This document shows positions 1 to 5,671 of a DNA stretch of 10,118 nucleotides, one piece after another. The notes beneath the pieces are model-generated. The model worked only from the letters and a program-made list of their open reading frames with translations, was not told where the DNA came from and did not search any database. A program made the translations under genes and the position numbers. The DNA is taken from positions 1-10,118 of the forward strand of contig JAUXHY010000024.1 of assembly GCA_030621275.1 (NCBI GenBank). The letters run 5' to 3'. How positions within the stretch are numbered: the stretch's first letter is position 1; each line of letters begins with the position of its first letter. This DNA is from a bacterium (GTDB lineage: Bacteria; Fidelibacterota; Marinisomatia; Marinisomatales; JAHJCW01).

Positions 1-75
1 AGACGCAGCATGCTGCGTCTCTACACGGAATTCACTCCTCTATCCTGCGGATATCTCCCCTTAAGGGGAGACAAA
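1..75. repeat. Palindromic dispersed intergenic repeat, left copy
   Basis: Positions 1-20 form a perfect palindrome (AGACGCAGCA followed by its reverse complement), probably cut by the window edge. A 48-base core at 28-75 follows. It contains a second perfect palindrome, CTCCCCTTAAGGGGAG, at 55-70. The core matches the reverse complement of 8050-8097 at 44 of 48 positions by my count, so this is one copy of a dispersed element. It lies just past the 3' end of the alpha/beta hydrolase gene. The GC-rich hairpin could slow transcription coming from that gene, but no T-run follows it on the minus strand, so I do not call it a terminator. Confidence 0.85.
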
Positions 76-90
76 ATACCTTACAAAATA

Positions 91-954
91 TTATAAAGCA
101 TTCTTATAAAAATCTAACACCTTATCCCAAAACTCGGGATGATGATTACAATCGGAATGCCCCTTACCTTCTACTTTCCATAATTTAACTTTATCAGGAT
201 TACCGGCCTTGTATAATTCATCGGCTTGTTCAAGTGGTACAGTGGCATCATTAATCCCATGGATGAGGAATATGCTGGCATCAGTTTTCATTATATTATT
301 CGATGGTGCAATATCGTCAAATTTTGCTCCAATGCGAAACTCCATATATTTAAAAATGAGCCATACGAATGGATAGTAGGGTATTTTACATTTTTTAAAT
401 TCAATTTCCATTACTTTTGTGGGACGTGCAAAGGCACCTCCTGTAACAACTGCTTTTATCCTTTTATCTACGGCAGCCGCATAAATTGATGCAGCACCAC
501 CGATTGATAATCCTAATACGCCAATTCTGTTTGTATCAACATTTGGGAGTTTTTCAGATAAATCAATAGCTGCCCTGATATCTTCCATAAACTTTACCAT
601 AGATGAAAATTTATCATCATCACTTTTACCATGGCAACGGGAATCAAATGCCAATAAATTATATCCTGCAGGATGGAGTTTCTTAATAAATGACATCACC
701 CTATCCACATTGCGTGACCAACCATGAATTAGAATTATAATTGGTTTCTTCTCATTATTCTGATTTTCTGCCGGAACCCACCACCCGTACAAATTTTTAT
801 CATTTCTTGTTGGAATTGTTATTTCTTCAAAATCAAATTCGTACTTAGCAGGAGTGTATTTATTTGGCTCTTTTTTAAATTTATAGGAATGTGAGGCAAT
901 AAATAATGAGAGACCAACGATAATAATAATAAATGTAATTATTAATAATATCAT
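91..954 (-). CDS. Membrane-anchored alpha/beta hydrolase
   Basis: A 287-residue serine hydrolase of the alpha/beta-hydrolase fold. Residues 2-20 are a hydrophobic N-terminal segment followed by lysines, which suggests a membrane anchor. The oxyanion-hole strand motif LIHGWS is at 75-80, and the nucleophile elbow GLSIGG gives Ser150. A late Asp236 in HGINDATVP and His266 in GKGHSD complete the Ser-Asp-His triad. The pattern FDSRCHGKS at 103-111 is typical of the esterase/peptidase-like branch related to BAAT/dienelactone hydrolase-like proteins. It is probably an esterase or acyl/peptidyl hydrolase at the cell envelope; the substrate is unknown. The ATG lies 5 bases after the TAA of the upstream lipoprotein gene, so it is probably translated from the same message. 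It is the last gene of the four-gene minus-strand run. Fold assignment is strong, precise function is not. Confidence 0.9.
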   Translation of the reverse strand: MILLIITFIIIIVGLSLFIASHSYKFKKEPNKYTPAKYEFDFEEITIPTRNDKNLYGWWVPAENQNNEKKPIIILIHGWSRNVDRVMSFIKKLHPAGYNLLAFDSRCHGKSDDDKFSSMVKFMEDIRAAIDLSEKLPNVDTNRIGVLGLSIGGAASIYAAAVDKRIKAVVTGGAFARPTKVMEIEFKKCKIPYYPFVWLIFKYMEFRIGAKFDDIAPSNNIMKTDASIFLIHGINDATVPLEQADELYKAGNPDKVKLWKVEGKGHSDCNHHPEFWDKVLDFYKNAL

Positions 955-959
955 TTGCT

Positions 960-1523
960 TTAGTTGATTAAATAATCCGCTAATATTTGTTTTCCTTGGC
1001 TTTCAAAATAATAATATTCAGTTATTCCAATTCCCTTATCAAAAGTTATTTGCAAGTCGGGAAAATCAAGCCAAGTATCATTTGGTATATAGCCAAATGT
1101 TATTGAATTTTGTTTTTTGGATATCACAATTACCCTATAATCCTCAAAATCCAAATTATAAATATCACCTTCGTTTAATGAAAAATCAGCTAAAATATAA
1201 TCACTTCCTATCCACTCCATATAAAATGGTAGAGTAGAGTACAATTTTTTTCCGCTATAATAGAAAAAACCATCACTTAAAACTTTTCCATTCCTGTCAC
1301 TCCTTTCCAATTTATATTTTTCTATACCTGAATCATTGATTTTATCAACAATTTCCCATCTCTCGAAAGAACCGCTACTCTGATAATTTGAATAACTCCA
1401 AGTATTTCCGACCTCTAAAGGAAAGAATTCTTCCGAAAACTGAAATCCGCAATAATCATCGCAGCTAATTATTAAAAATATAATAAATATGCAACTAAAT
1501 ATGATTTTAACATTTCTTAACAT
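960..1523 (-). CDS. Small secreted lipoprotein, function unknown
   Basis: A 187-residue protein with a clear lipoprotein signal: a basic start (MLRNVK), a hydrophobic stretch from about 7 to 20, and lipobox IISC with the acylated cysteine at 21, followed by DDYC. The mature part has a FFPLEVGNTWSYS segment (33-45). This opening recurs in secreted lipoproteins of Bacteroidota/Ignavibacteria-type genomes, where it starts a beta-rich domain. The rest is rich in aromatic and beta-prone residues with no catalytic motif I can see. The ATG overlaps the stop of the preceding Mth938-like gene (ATGTTAA, 7 bases shared), which indicates translational coupling. No function can be named. Confidence 0.85.
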   Translation of the reverse strand: MLRNVKIIFSCIFIIFLIISCDDYCGFQFSEEFFPLEVGNTWSYSNYQSSGSFERWEIVDKINDSGIEKYKLERSDRNGKVLSDGFFYYSGKKLYSTLPFYMEWIGSDYILADFSLNEGDIYNLDFEDYRVIVISKKQNSITFGYIPNDTWLDFPDLQITFDKGIGITEYYYFESQGKQILADYLIN

Positions 1524-1885
1524 GTCGTATGTATCAATGCCCCCACTTTTTTGGTATTTGATAATTCGTTATAAAGTTTTACAACTTCTTTTGTCTTTAG
1601 AACATAAACTGTAAAACCGTTTGATTTTAATTCTTCTACAATTTCTTTTTGCACCTTTAATCTACCCCAAACACCTCTTGATAAAATTACGGTTTCAGCA
1701 CCATTGTCTAGTAACTCCTGAACATCGGAATATTGAATCCCAGGAGAATGTTCAGTTCCTGTTTCCCGCCAATTCCATTCTCTGCACCCACTGGGGAATA
1801 ATTTTACGTCTTTGAATTCTTGATTTCCATCAATTTCAATTTTACCCCAAGATAACTTGGTTATTTTTGGTGAAATTGATTGCAT
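1517..1885 (-). CDS. Mth938/AAMDC-like domain protein (DUF498 family)
   Basis: A 122-residue complete protein of the Mth938/AAMDC (DUF498) family, a small alpha/beta fold found in bacteria, archaea and as AAMDC and NDUFAF3 in animals. Family signatures run the whole length: LSWGKIEIDG (11-20), KDVKLFPSGCREWNW (25-39), TGTEHSPGI (42-50), VILSRGVWGRL (66-76), a Lys-Thr then YN in the helix (97-106), and the C-terminal GALIHTTC (115-122). The biochemical role of bacterial members is not established to my knowledge. The start ATG is 9 bases after the stop of the outer-membrane lipoprotein gene with no Shine-Dalgarno. The 3' end overlaps the next lipoprotein by 7 bases. No signal peptide is seen, so it should be cytoplasmic, in contrast to the envelope proteins around it. 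Confidence 0.9.
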   Translation of the reverse strand: MQSISPKITKLSWGKIEIDGNQEFKDVKLFPSGCREWNWRETGTEHSPGIQYSDVQELLDNGAETVILSRGVWGRLKVQKEIVEELKSNGFTVYVLKTKEVVKLYNELSNTKKVGALIHTTC

Positions 1886-1894
1886 AGATTTAAA

Positions 1895-2629
1895 CTATTC
1901 AGTTACAACAGGTTCTTTAGTTGATAATAACTTTGGTATGTCTAAGTAAAAATTTAATCCGGCAGTAAATACATTTGCTCCATCGGAAAAATCATCCACG
2001 TAAAATCGACCAAATTCAATAACCGGTTTCACATATTCTATTGCATTGACTTCGAACCCAATGATGTGAGCTTTTTGAAGCATATCAAAATCTTCTTCCC
2101 ATGCCCAACTAGGGAGCCATTTTATTTCATCAGAGGCATGCTCAAATCTGAACGAATAATAGGGAGTAACAAATTCTGTCGGGAAACCTATAGTTAAATA
2201 CAAACTGTTGATGAATAATTTGTCTTCTTCATCATCATCGGCAATTAAATCCCCAAAACCGTATCCCAATGCTAATTGCGGCAAATAATTTTCATTTTTA
2301 GTATTAGATAACTGAAATTTTGTGTCAACCCAGTATGTATCCATTCCATCATAATCAAAATCACCATAATCGGAATTATCAAAAGTGCGGATTAATCCGA
2401 TATCCATAAATGGAAGCAAACCGGCGCGTACGTCTACTGTCATCAATTTACCAGGTTCATCATCAGAATCGGCATTCGCACCTTTTAAATGCAAATATCC
2501 AATATTTCCTGAGAATTGTCCCGGTTTTAAAGTTGCAGGTCCGCGATGAGTTGTTGCATAACAACCAAATAGAAAAAACAAAGTGAATACAAGTAGCAAT
2601 GATTTATTAACAATTGGAATATATTTCAT
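1895..2629 (-). CDS. Outer-membrane beta-barrel-like lipoprotein
   Basis: A 244-residue lipoprotein. A lipid-modification signal is clear: MKYIPIVNK, a hydrophobic stretch to about 22, and Cys23 in FLFGC. The mature protein starts ATTHRGPATLKPGQFSG and continues as alternating beta-strand-like segments with glycine and aromatic residues, for example LALGYGFG and VTPYYSFRF. It ends in a strand-like VFTAGLNFYLDI, as expected of a small outer-membrane barrel or a surface beta domain. Acidic runs (SDDEPG, ADDDEED) look like loops. The start is supported by GAGGA at 2636-2640, six bases before the ATG. It is the first gene of a four-gene run ending at 91 and has a candidate promoter upstream. Function is unrecognised; transport or adhesion cannot be distinguished. 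Confidence 0.82.
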   Translation of the reverse strand: MKYIPIVNKSLLLVFTLFFLFGCYATTHRGPATLKPGQFSGNIGYLHLKGANADSDDEPGKLMTVDVRAGLLPFMDIGLIRTFDNSDYGDFDYDGMDTYWVDTKFQLSNTKNENYLPQLALGYGFGDLIADDDEEDKLFINSLYLTIGFPTEFVTPYYSFRFEHASDEIKWLPSWAWEEDFDMLQKAHIIGFEVNAIEYVKPVIEFGRFYVDDFSDGANVFTAGLNFYLDIPKLLSTKEPVVTE

Positions 2630-2683
2630 TTTTTATCCTCGGTTTGTTATTTAAAAATTAGGAAGTGTTATGGTTGATGCCAA

Positions 2684-2712
2684 TATATAAAAATACTACT
2701 AATAAAAAACAA
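2684..2712 (-). promoter_or_regulatory. Candidate promoter for the lipoprotein/AAMDC/hydrolase run
   Basis: On the minus strand TTGTTT (2712-2707) is followed after 17 bases by TATATA (2689-2684). This is a sigma70-like spacing, and the following TTG also gives a partial Bacteroidota-type minus-7 element. It would place a transcript start about 50 bases before the ATG at 2629. The region is AT-rich, so a chance match is possible. Confidence 0.35.
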
Positions 2713-2839
2713 TCCACCACAATTTCACATTATGATAGTTTGACAATCTGTGGAAATTACTTGAAAGTAATCACGATAATTTACCAATTTTATTATAGAA
2801 CAAGTAACGAACCTATCCGTACTGTAATCAATCTTAATA

Positions 2840-3094
2840 TTAGGATACTATGTACACTACATCATGTTCGCGTACACGTTCATTTACCTTTATCCCAATA
2901 CTATCGCCTTTTTTTGCTACTTCAACTGTTTGTAAATCAATTTGCATTGATTTGATCATTTGTGTAAAATCAGTCGTATGACCTTTTATACGAATAGTAT
3001 TACCGGTTTCTAACTTTCCTTTTTTAACCTCAATTCCAGCGACAGAAATTTTTCCGAAGTAATGTGAAATCACACCTATTTTCTTTTCGCTCAT
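2840..3094 (-). CDS. Stand-alone EF-Tu domain-2-like protein
   Basis: An 84-residue protein that corresponds to the small beta-barrel (domain 2) of translational GTPases of the EF-Tu/EF1A type, without any G domain. Visible signatures are IGVISHYFGKISVAGIEV (6-23), the turn GNTIRIKGHTTDFTQ (31-45), SMQID (49-53), and KKGDSIGIKV then VREHDVVYIV (61-83). Database entries of this type are usually named translation elongation factor-like protein; a similar barrel also occurs at the end of some U32 peptidases. Molecular function is not known to me. The ATG is preceded by GGAG (3105-3102) seven bases upstream, and a promoter-like element lies just before that. It therefore appears to be a single-gene transcript between two operons. 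The following 200 bases to the next gene hold the promoter of that gene and no further coding sequence I can support. Confidence 0.85.
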   Translation of the reverse strand: MSEKKIGVISHYFGKISVAGIEVKKGKLETGNTIRIKGHTTDFTQMIKSMQIDLQTVEVAKKGDSIGIKVNERVREHDVVYIVS

Positions 3095-3126
3095 GATAAA
3101 ACTCCAGTTTTGGTTAATTGTACAAC

Positions 3127-3155
3127 AAATTAGTCGAAATAACTTATAATTTCAA
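3127..3155 (-). promoter_or_regulatory. Candidate promoter for the EF-Tu domain-2-like gene
   Basis: TTGAAA (3155-3150) and TAATTT (3132-3127) are separated by exactly 17 bases on the minus strand. The downstream box runs on as TAATTTG, close to the Bacteroidota minus-7 consensus. The predicted transcript start is about 25-30 bases before the ATG at 3094. It is supported by position and spacing only. Confidence 0.38.
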
Positions 3156-3178
3156 GTTAATTATATTATTTAAAATTC

Positions 3179-3274
3179 TTAGGTTACACCTCCAACCGAT
3201 GCATTATCAATATAGAAATAACTATTTAAATCACTTGTTGCTCTAATATCGGTATTAATAATTTGAATATTAAC
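3179..3274 (-). pseudogene. Remnant of a secreted jelly-roll/carbohydrate-binding-like protein C-terminus
   Basis: There is no start codon, but a 31-codon stretch ending in TAA (3181-3179) reads like real protein. It contains INTDIRATSDLN followed by SYFYIDNASV and ends GGVT. The pattern of a polar strand, then Y-F-Y-I-D-N-x-S-V at the very end, is what CBM4/9-like and MAM-like beta-sandwich domains of secreted enzymes end with. The same frame continues upstream through an in-frame TGA (3277-3275) into residues DVIDGKTQQPLS, up to about 3310, where it meets the end of the 80-residue membrane protein gene. I infer a decayed C-terminal fragment left after a deletion or rearrangement. It could be a chance frame, because it is short. 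Confidence 0.45.
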
Positions 3275-3295
3275 TCAACTCAGTGGCTGTTGAGT
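3260..3295 (-). terminator. Possible terminator after the transporter/YhhN operon
   Basis: ACTCAAC (3273-3279) and GTTGAGT (3289-3295) form a perfect 7-base-pair stem with a 9-base loop, starting 17 bases after the stop of the 80-residue membrane protein gene. On the minus strand it is followed by TAATATTCAAATT, which is AT-rich but not a clean T-run. It lies partly inside the candidate gene remnant. Confidence 0.35.
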
Positions 3296-3311
3296 CTTTC
3301 CATCAATTACA

Positions 3312-3554
3312 TCACTCCTTATTGTTCCCTTCCCCTTTTTCATCTTCTTCCTGTTTTTCTTCTTTAATATGGCGTACCAATTCAACAGCACGGCGTTTAT
3401 CTTCATTCATCCAGTCGGAAAGCATTTTGTCAGCCATAAATTGTGTATTAAGTGATACTGATTTTTTATCAATCCAAAATCTTTTAACAACCCAACCGAC
3501 ATATGCAAAAATCAATAATAATAAAAACACTACAAGTAGAAATTCAAAATTCAT
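3312..3554 (-). CDS. Small single-pass membrane protein, unknown function
   Basis: An 80-residue protein with one hydrophobic segment (about residues 4-24, LLVVFLLLLIFAYVGWVV). A basic stretch (KRFWIDKK) follows, and then a highly charged soluble tail ending EEKQEEDEKGEGNNKE. The charge pattern predicts N-terminus out and tail in the cytoplasm. A TAG stop codon directly precedes the ATG in frame, so the start cannot be further upstream; no Shine-Dalgarno is visible. It lies 29 bases after the YhhN-family gene and is probably the last gene of that operon. No family is recognised. Its tail is low-complexity, so homologs may be hard to find by sequence. Confidence 0.7.
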   Translation of the reverse strand: MNFEFLLVVFLLLLIFAYVGWVVKRFWIDKKSVSLNTQFMADKMLSDWMNEDKRRAVELVRHIKEEKQEEDEKGEGNNKE

Positions 3555-3583
3555 CTAAGTTGGCCATTTTTTTATTATAAACA

Positions 3584-4219
3584 TTATGCCATAATTACAG
3601 AGACTGCAAATAACCACTGAGCAGTAAAATAATTTGTTAAGATAATCAGTTCGGCACTAATGAATGGTTTTCTAAATTTATTCAGCGCCAAAACTGCATC
3701 TGAAATCATAAATAACACAGCTCCAATTGCTGCTAGGATAGTTCCTGATGTTGGTATATAATTTAATCTTTCCATAGCCATCCAACCCATGATCACTATT
3801 ATAATTATATAGATGGTAATTGGAATATTCATTTTACCGGAATATGGCAATATATTGCGTAAATATAGAACTCCAACTATAGCAATCGGGAAAAATATCC
3901 ATGATGTAAAATGAACACTGCTTGATACAGTAAAGGCAGTTATATAGCAAATATGTCCAATTAAAAACGCAATGAGACCTTTTTTGAAATGTTGTTCAGG
4001 ATAAATTAGAAACATATCTCCAAAAAGTGAAAAAAGTAATCCTAATACAATAAATATTTTATATTGTATTTCTATTGCCGGAAATATTATCGCAATAAGA
4101 ATAATTAAAATCATCGTTAATGGTTTAAATATTAATAGTTGGTTGTGTGACTTTATATATTTTGCACGAATACAAAATATTGCTGATAATAGTATAAGTA
4201 TTGAGAGTAAATAAATCAT
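3584..4219 (-). CDS. YhhN/TMEM86-family integral membrane protein (lysoplasmalogenase-like)
   Basis: A 211-residue, very hydrophobic protein with about eight predicted membrane segments, matching the YhhN/TMEM86 family in length and motifs. These are FKPLTM (31-36), LLFSLFGDMFL with Asp68 (61-71), FLIGHICY (85-92), LFMISDAVLALNKFRKP with Asp174 (169-185), and NYFTAQWL near the end (196-203). In animals TMEM86B hydrolyses the vinyl-ether bond of lysoplasmalogens, and the two conserved aspartates are the presumed active site. Whether bacterial members share this substrate is uncertain. The ATG has AGGA four bases upstream. A 44-base gap, largely filled by a short tandem repeat, separates it from the upstream transporter gene, so it may be the fourth gene of the stress-protein/transporter operon. 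Confidence 0.9.
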   Translation of the reverse strand: MIYLLSILILLSAIFCIRAKYIKSHNQLLIFKPLTMILIILIAIIFPAIEIQYKIFIVLGLLFSLFGDMFLIYPEQHFKKGLIAFLIGHICYITAFTVSSSVHFTSWIFFPIAIVGVLYLRNILPYSGKMNIPITIYIIIIVIMGWMAMERLNYIPTSGTILAAIGAVLFMISDAVLALNKFRKPFISAELIILTNYFTAQWLFAVSVIMA

Positions 4220-4228
4220 CGCATCCTA

Positions 4229-4255
4229 TTTTTCGTTTATTTCGTTTGCTTCGTT
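4229..4255. repeat. Three-unit 9-base tandem repeat between transporter and yhhN-like gene
   Basis: Plus-strand units TTTTTCGTT (4229-4237), TATTTCGTT (4238-4246) and TGCTTCGTT (4247-4255) share the end TTCGTT. The repeat fills most of the 44-base spacer and ends a few bases before the ribosome-binding region of the yhhN-like gene. Confidence 0.7.
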
Positions 4256-4263
4256 GTGAATCA

Positions 4264-5658
4264 TCACCAAATCTTCGATATAAAAAATAATACTGTTGCT
4301 GACATCAAAAACATTTTCCAACCGGCACGCATATAATCTTTGGATTTAACTAATCCGCTAGAATGGATTATCATACAAGTTGGTGATGCTACCACCGTCA
4401 AATATGCAAATGCTGAAGCAATCGCTGTTGAGAATCCAATGATTATTGGATCACCACCCATATTTAATACGATTGGACCAATTACAGCTACAGTTGCAGC
4501 ATTACTTAGTAAATTTGTTAAAATACCGGTTAGAAATACTGATATAAACCATCGCAGTATATCAATATTGGGAGTGATTCTTTCAAGAGTTGAAATCGCA
4601 TTTTCCGCAATCCAAAGAGCTGCACCTGTATCCTTCATCTGCAATCCCATTGAAATTGCTGCACCAAAAAGTAAAATTACACCCCAGTTTGTATTACGAT
4701 TCAAGTCGTCCCAATGGATCAATCCAAATACTAAATAAAGTACAACCCCAATTAGAGCAACAACTCCTAATCCAATTTTTGGACTGAGAAAAACCCACCC
4801 TAAAAACACTAAAATAAAAATAAATATTGCCGACATTTCACGCCCGGTCATTTTGCCGCTTTTGGCTACTTCCAATTTTAACTTTCTAATTGCAGTGTCC
4901 ATTAATTTATGTTTAGGCCTGAACGTAAACCATAGGATTGCTGTCGCTAATGGTATTTCTATCAACAACATTGGGTAAGCATAGCTCATCCATTTCAAAT
5001 ATGTTATATTGGCTATGCCGAACTCCCGCCAATAATCTAACATGATTACATTTCTTCCGCCTCCGGACGGCGTGCCGATGGAACCCATCGCACTGCCATA
5101 AGCAATTGAGAATAATAACAAGGGTGTAAGTCGCTTTAACTGTTTGGGATCAGCGTTGGTAAATCGCAACAGAGTTAAACCGACCGGTAACATCATTGCA
5201 GTTACAGTATGTTCACCTATAAATGACGATAGTATTGCTGATATTCCTATAAATCCAAAGACGATTTTCCAAGTTTTATTACCGGTCAAACGGATGATTC
5301 CCAACGCCAAACGCTTATCCAAACCCTGACTGATAATTGCAACTGCCAACATTAGCGAACCCATAATAAAAAAAACGGCATCGCTGAAAAATGATTTTGC
5401 CGCTTCATTTGGCGATGCTATACTAAATAATACTTCCAAAATCAGCACGATGAAGGCAATCGCGGGCAGCGGAATTGGCTCAAATATAATCAAGAAAATT
5501 GCGATTACAACAATCACTAAAATGTAATGTCCTTCCGCAGTAAGTCCTTCGGGAGTTGGCATAAGATAGAACAATGCACCGACAATTGTCGCAATTATCA
5601 ACCATCGCTTTTGCGATAACCAAAATATAGCTGAGTTTAGTATTTTTGTATTTTGCAA
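4264..5658 (-). CDS. DASS/SLC13-type anion:sodium symporter, paralog 2
   Basis: A 464-residue polytopic transporter of the divalent anion:sodium symporter (DASS, SLC13-like) family. Landmarks are the opening LNSAIFWLSQKRWL, DAVFFIMGSLMLAVAI (93-108), a first-half hairpin SSFIGEHTVTAMMLP (144-158), SIAYGSAMGSIGTPSGGGRN (184-203), NWGVILLFGA (324-333) and a second-half hairpin LLSNAATVAVIGP (383-395). In typical members the two hairpins carry Ser-Asn-Thr motifs that bind sodium and the carboxylate or sulfate. Here the first is Gly-Glu-His-Thr and the second is Ser-Asn-Ala-Ala-Thr, so the substrate and cation cannot be assigned. The start is a TTG (TTG CAA) with no Shine-Dalgarno, 13 bases after the stop of its paralog. 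The paralog's aligned start and matching upstream bases support this choice. Confidence 0.9.
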   Translation of the reverse strand: MQNTKILNSAIFWLSQKRWLIIATIVGALFYLMPTPEGLTAEGHYILVIVVIAIFLIIFEPIPLPAIAFIVLILEVLFSIASPNEAAKSFFSDAVFFIMGSLMLAVAIISQGLDKRLALGIIRLTGNKTWKIVFGFIGISAILSSFIGEHTVTAMMLPVGLTLLRFTNADPKQLKRLTPLLLFSIAYGSAMGSIGTPSGGGRNVIMLDYWREFGIANITYLKWMSYAYPMLLIEIPLATAILWFTFRPKHKLMDTAIRKLKLEVAKSGKMTGREMSAIFIFILVFLGWVFLSPKIGLGVVALIGVVLYLVFGLIHWDDLNRNTNWGVILLFGAAISMGLQMKDTGAALWIAENAISTLERITPNIDILRWFISVFLTGILTNLLSNAATVAVIGPIVLNMGGDPIIIGFSTAIASAFAYLTVVASPTCMIIHSSGLVKSKDYMRAGWKMFLMSATVLFFISKIW

Positions 5659-5671
5659 ACTAACGTTATTA

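Noticed and set aside
55..70. CTCCCCTTAAGGGGAG as a terminator of the hydrolase operon.
   Set aside because: The stem is good, but no T-run follows on either strand. It is better explained as part of the dispersed repeat.
226..489. Plus-strand frame opposite the alpha/beta hydrolase.
   Set aside because: It lies entirely within a gene with an intact catalytic triad; no independent evidence supports it.
2665..2955. A 96-codon plus-strand frame spanning the gap and the end of the EF-Tu domain-2-like gene.
   Set aside because: It overlaps a recognised gene antisense, crosses a likely promoter, has no Shine-Dalgarno and looks like low-complexity AT-rich translation.
3283..3558. Plus-strand serine/phenylalanine-rich frame opposite the 80-residue membrane protein.
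   Set aside because: The sequence is the antisense of a charged, Glu/Lys-rich tail. The minus-strand gene has a clear membrane segment and operon position.
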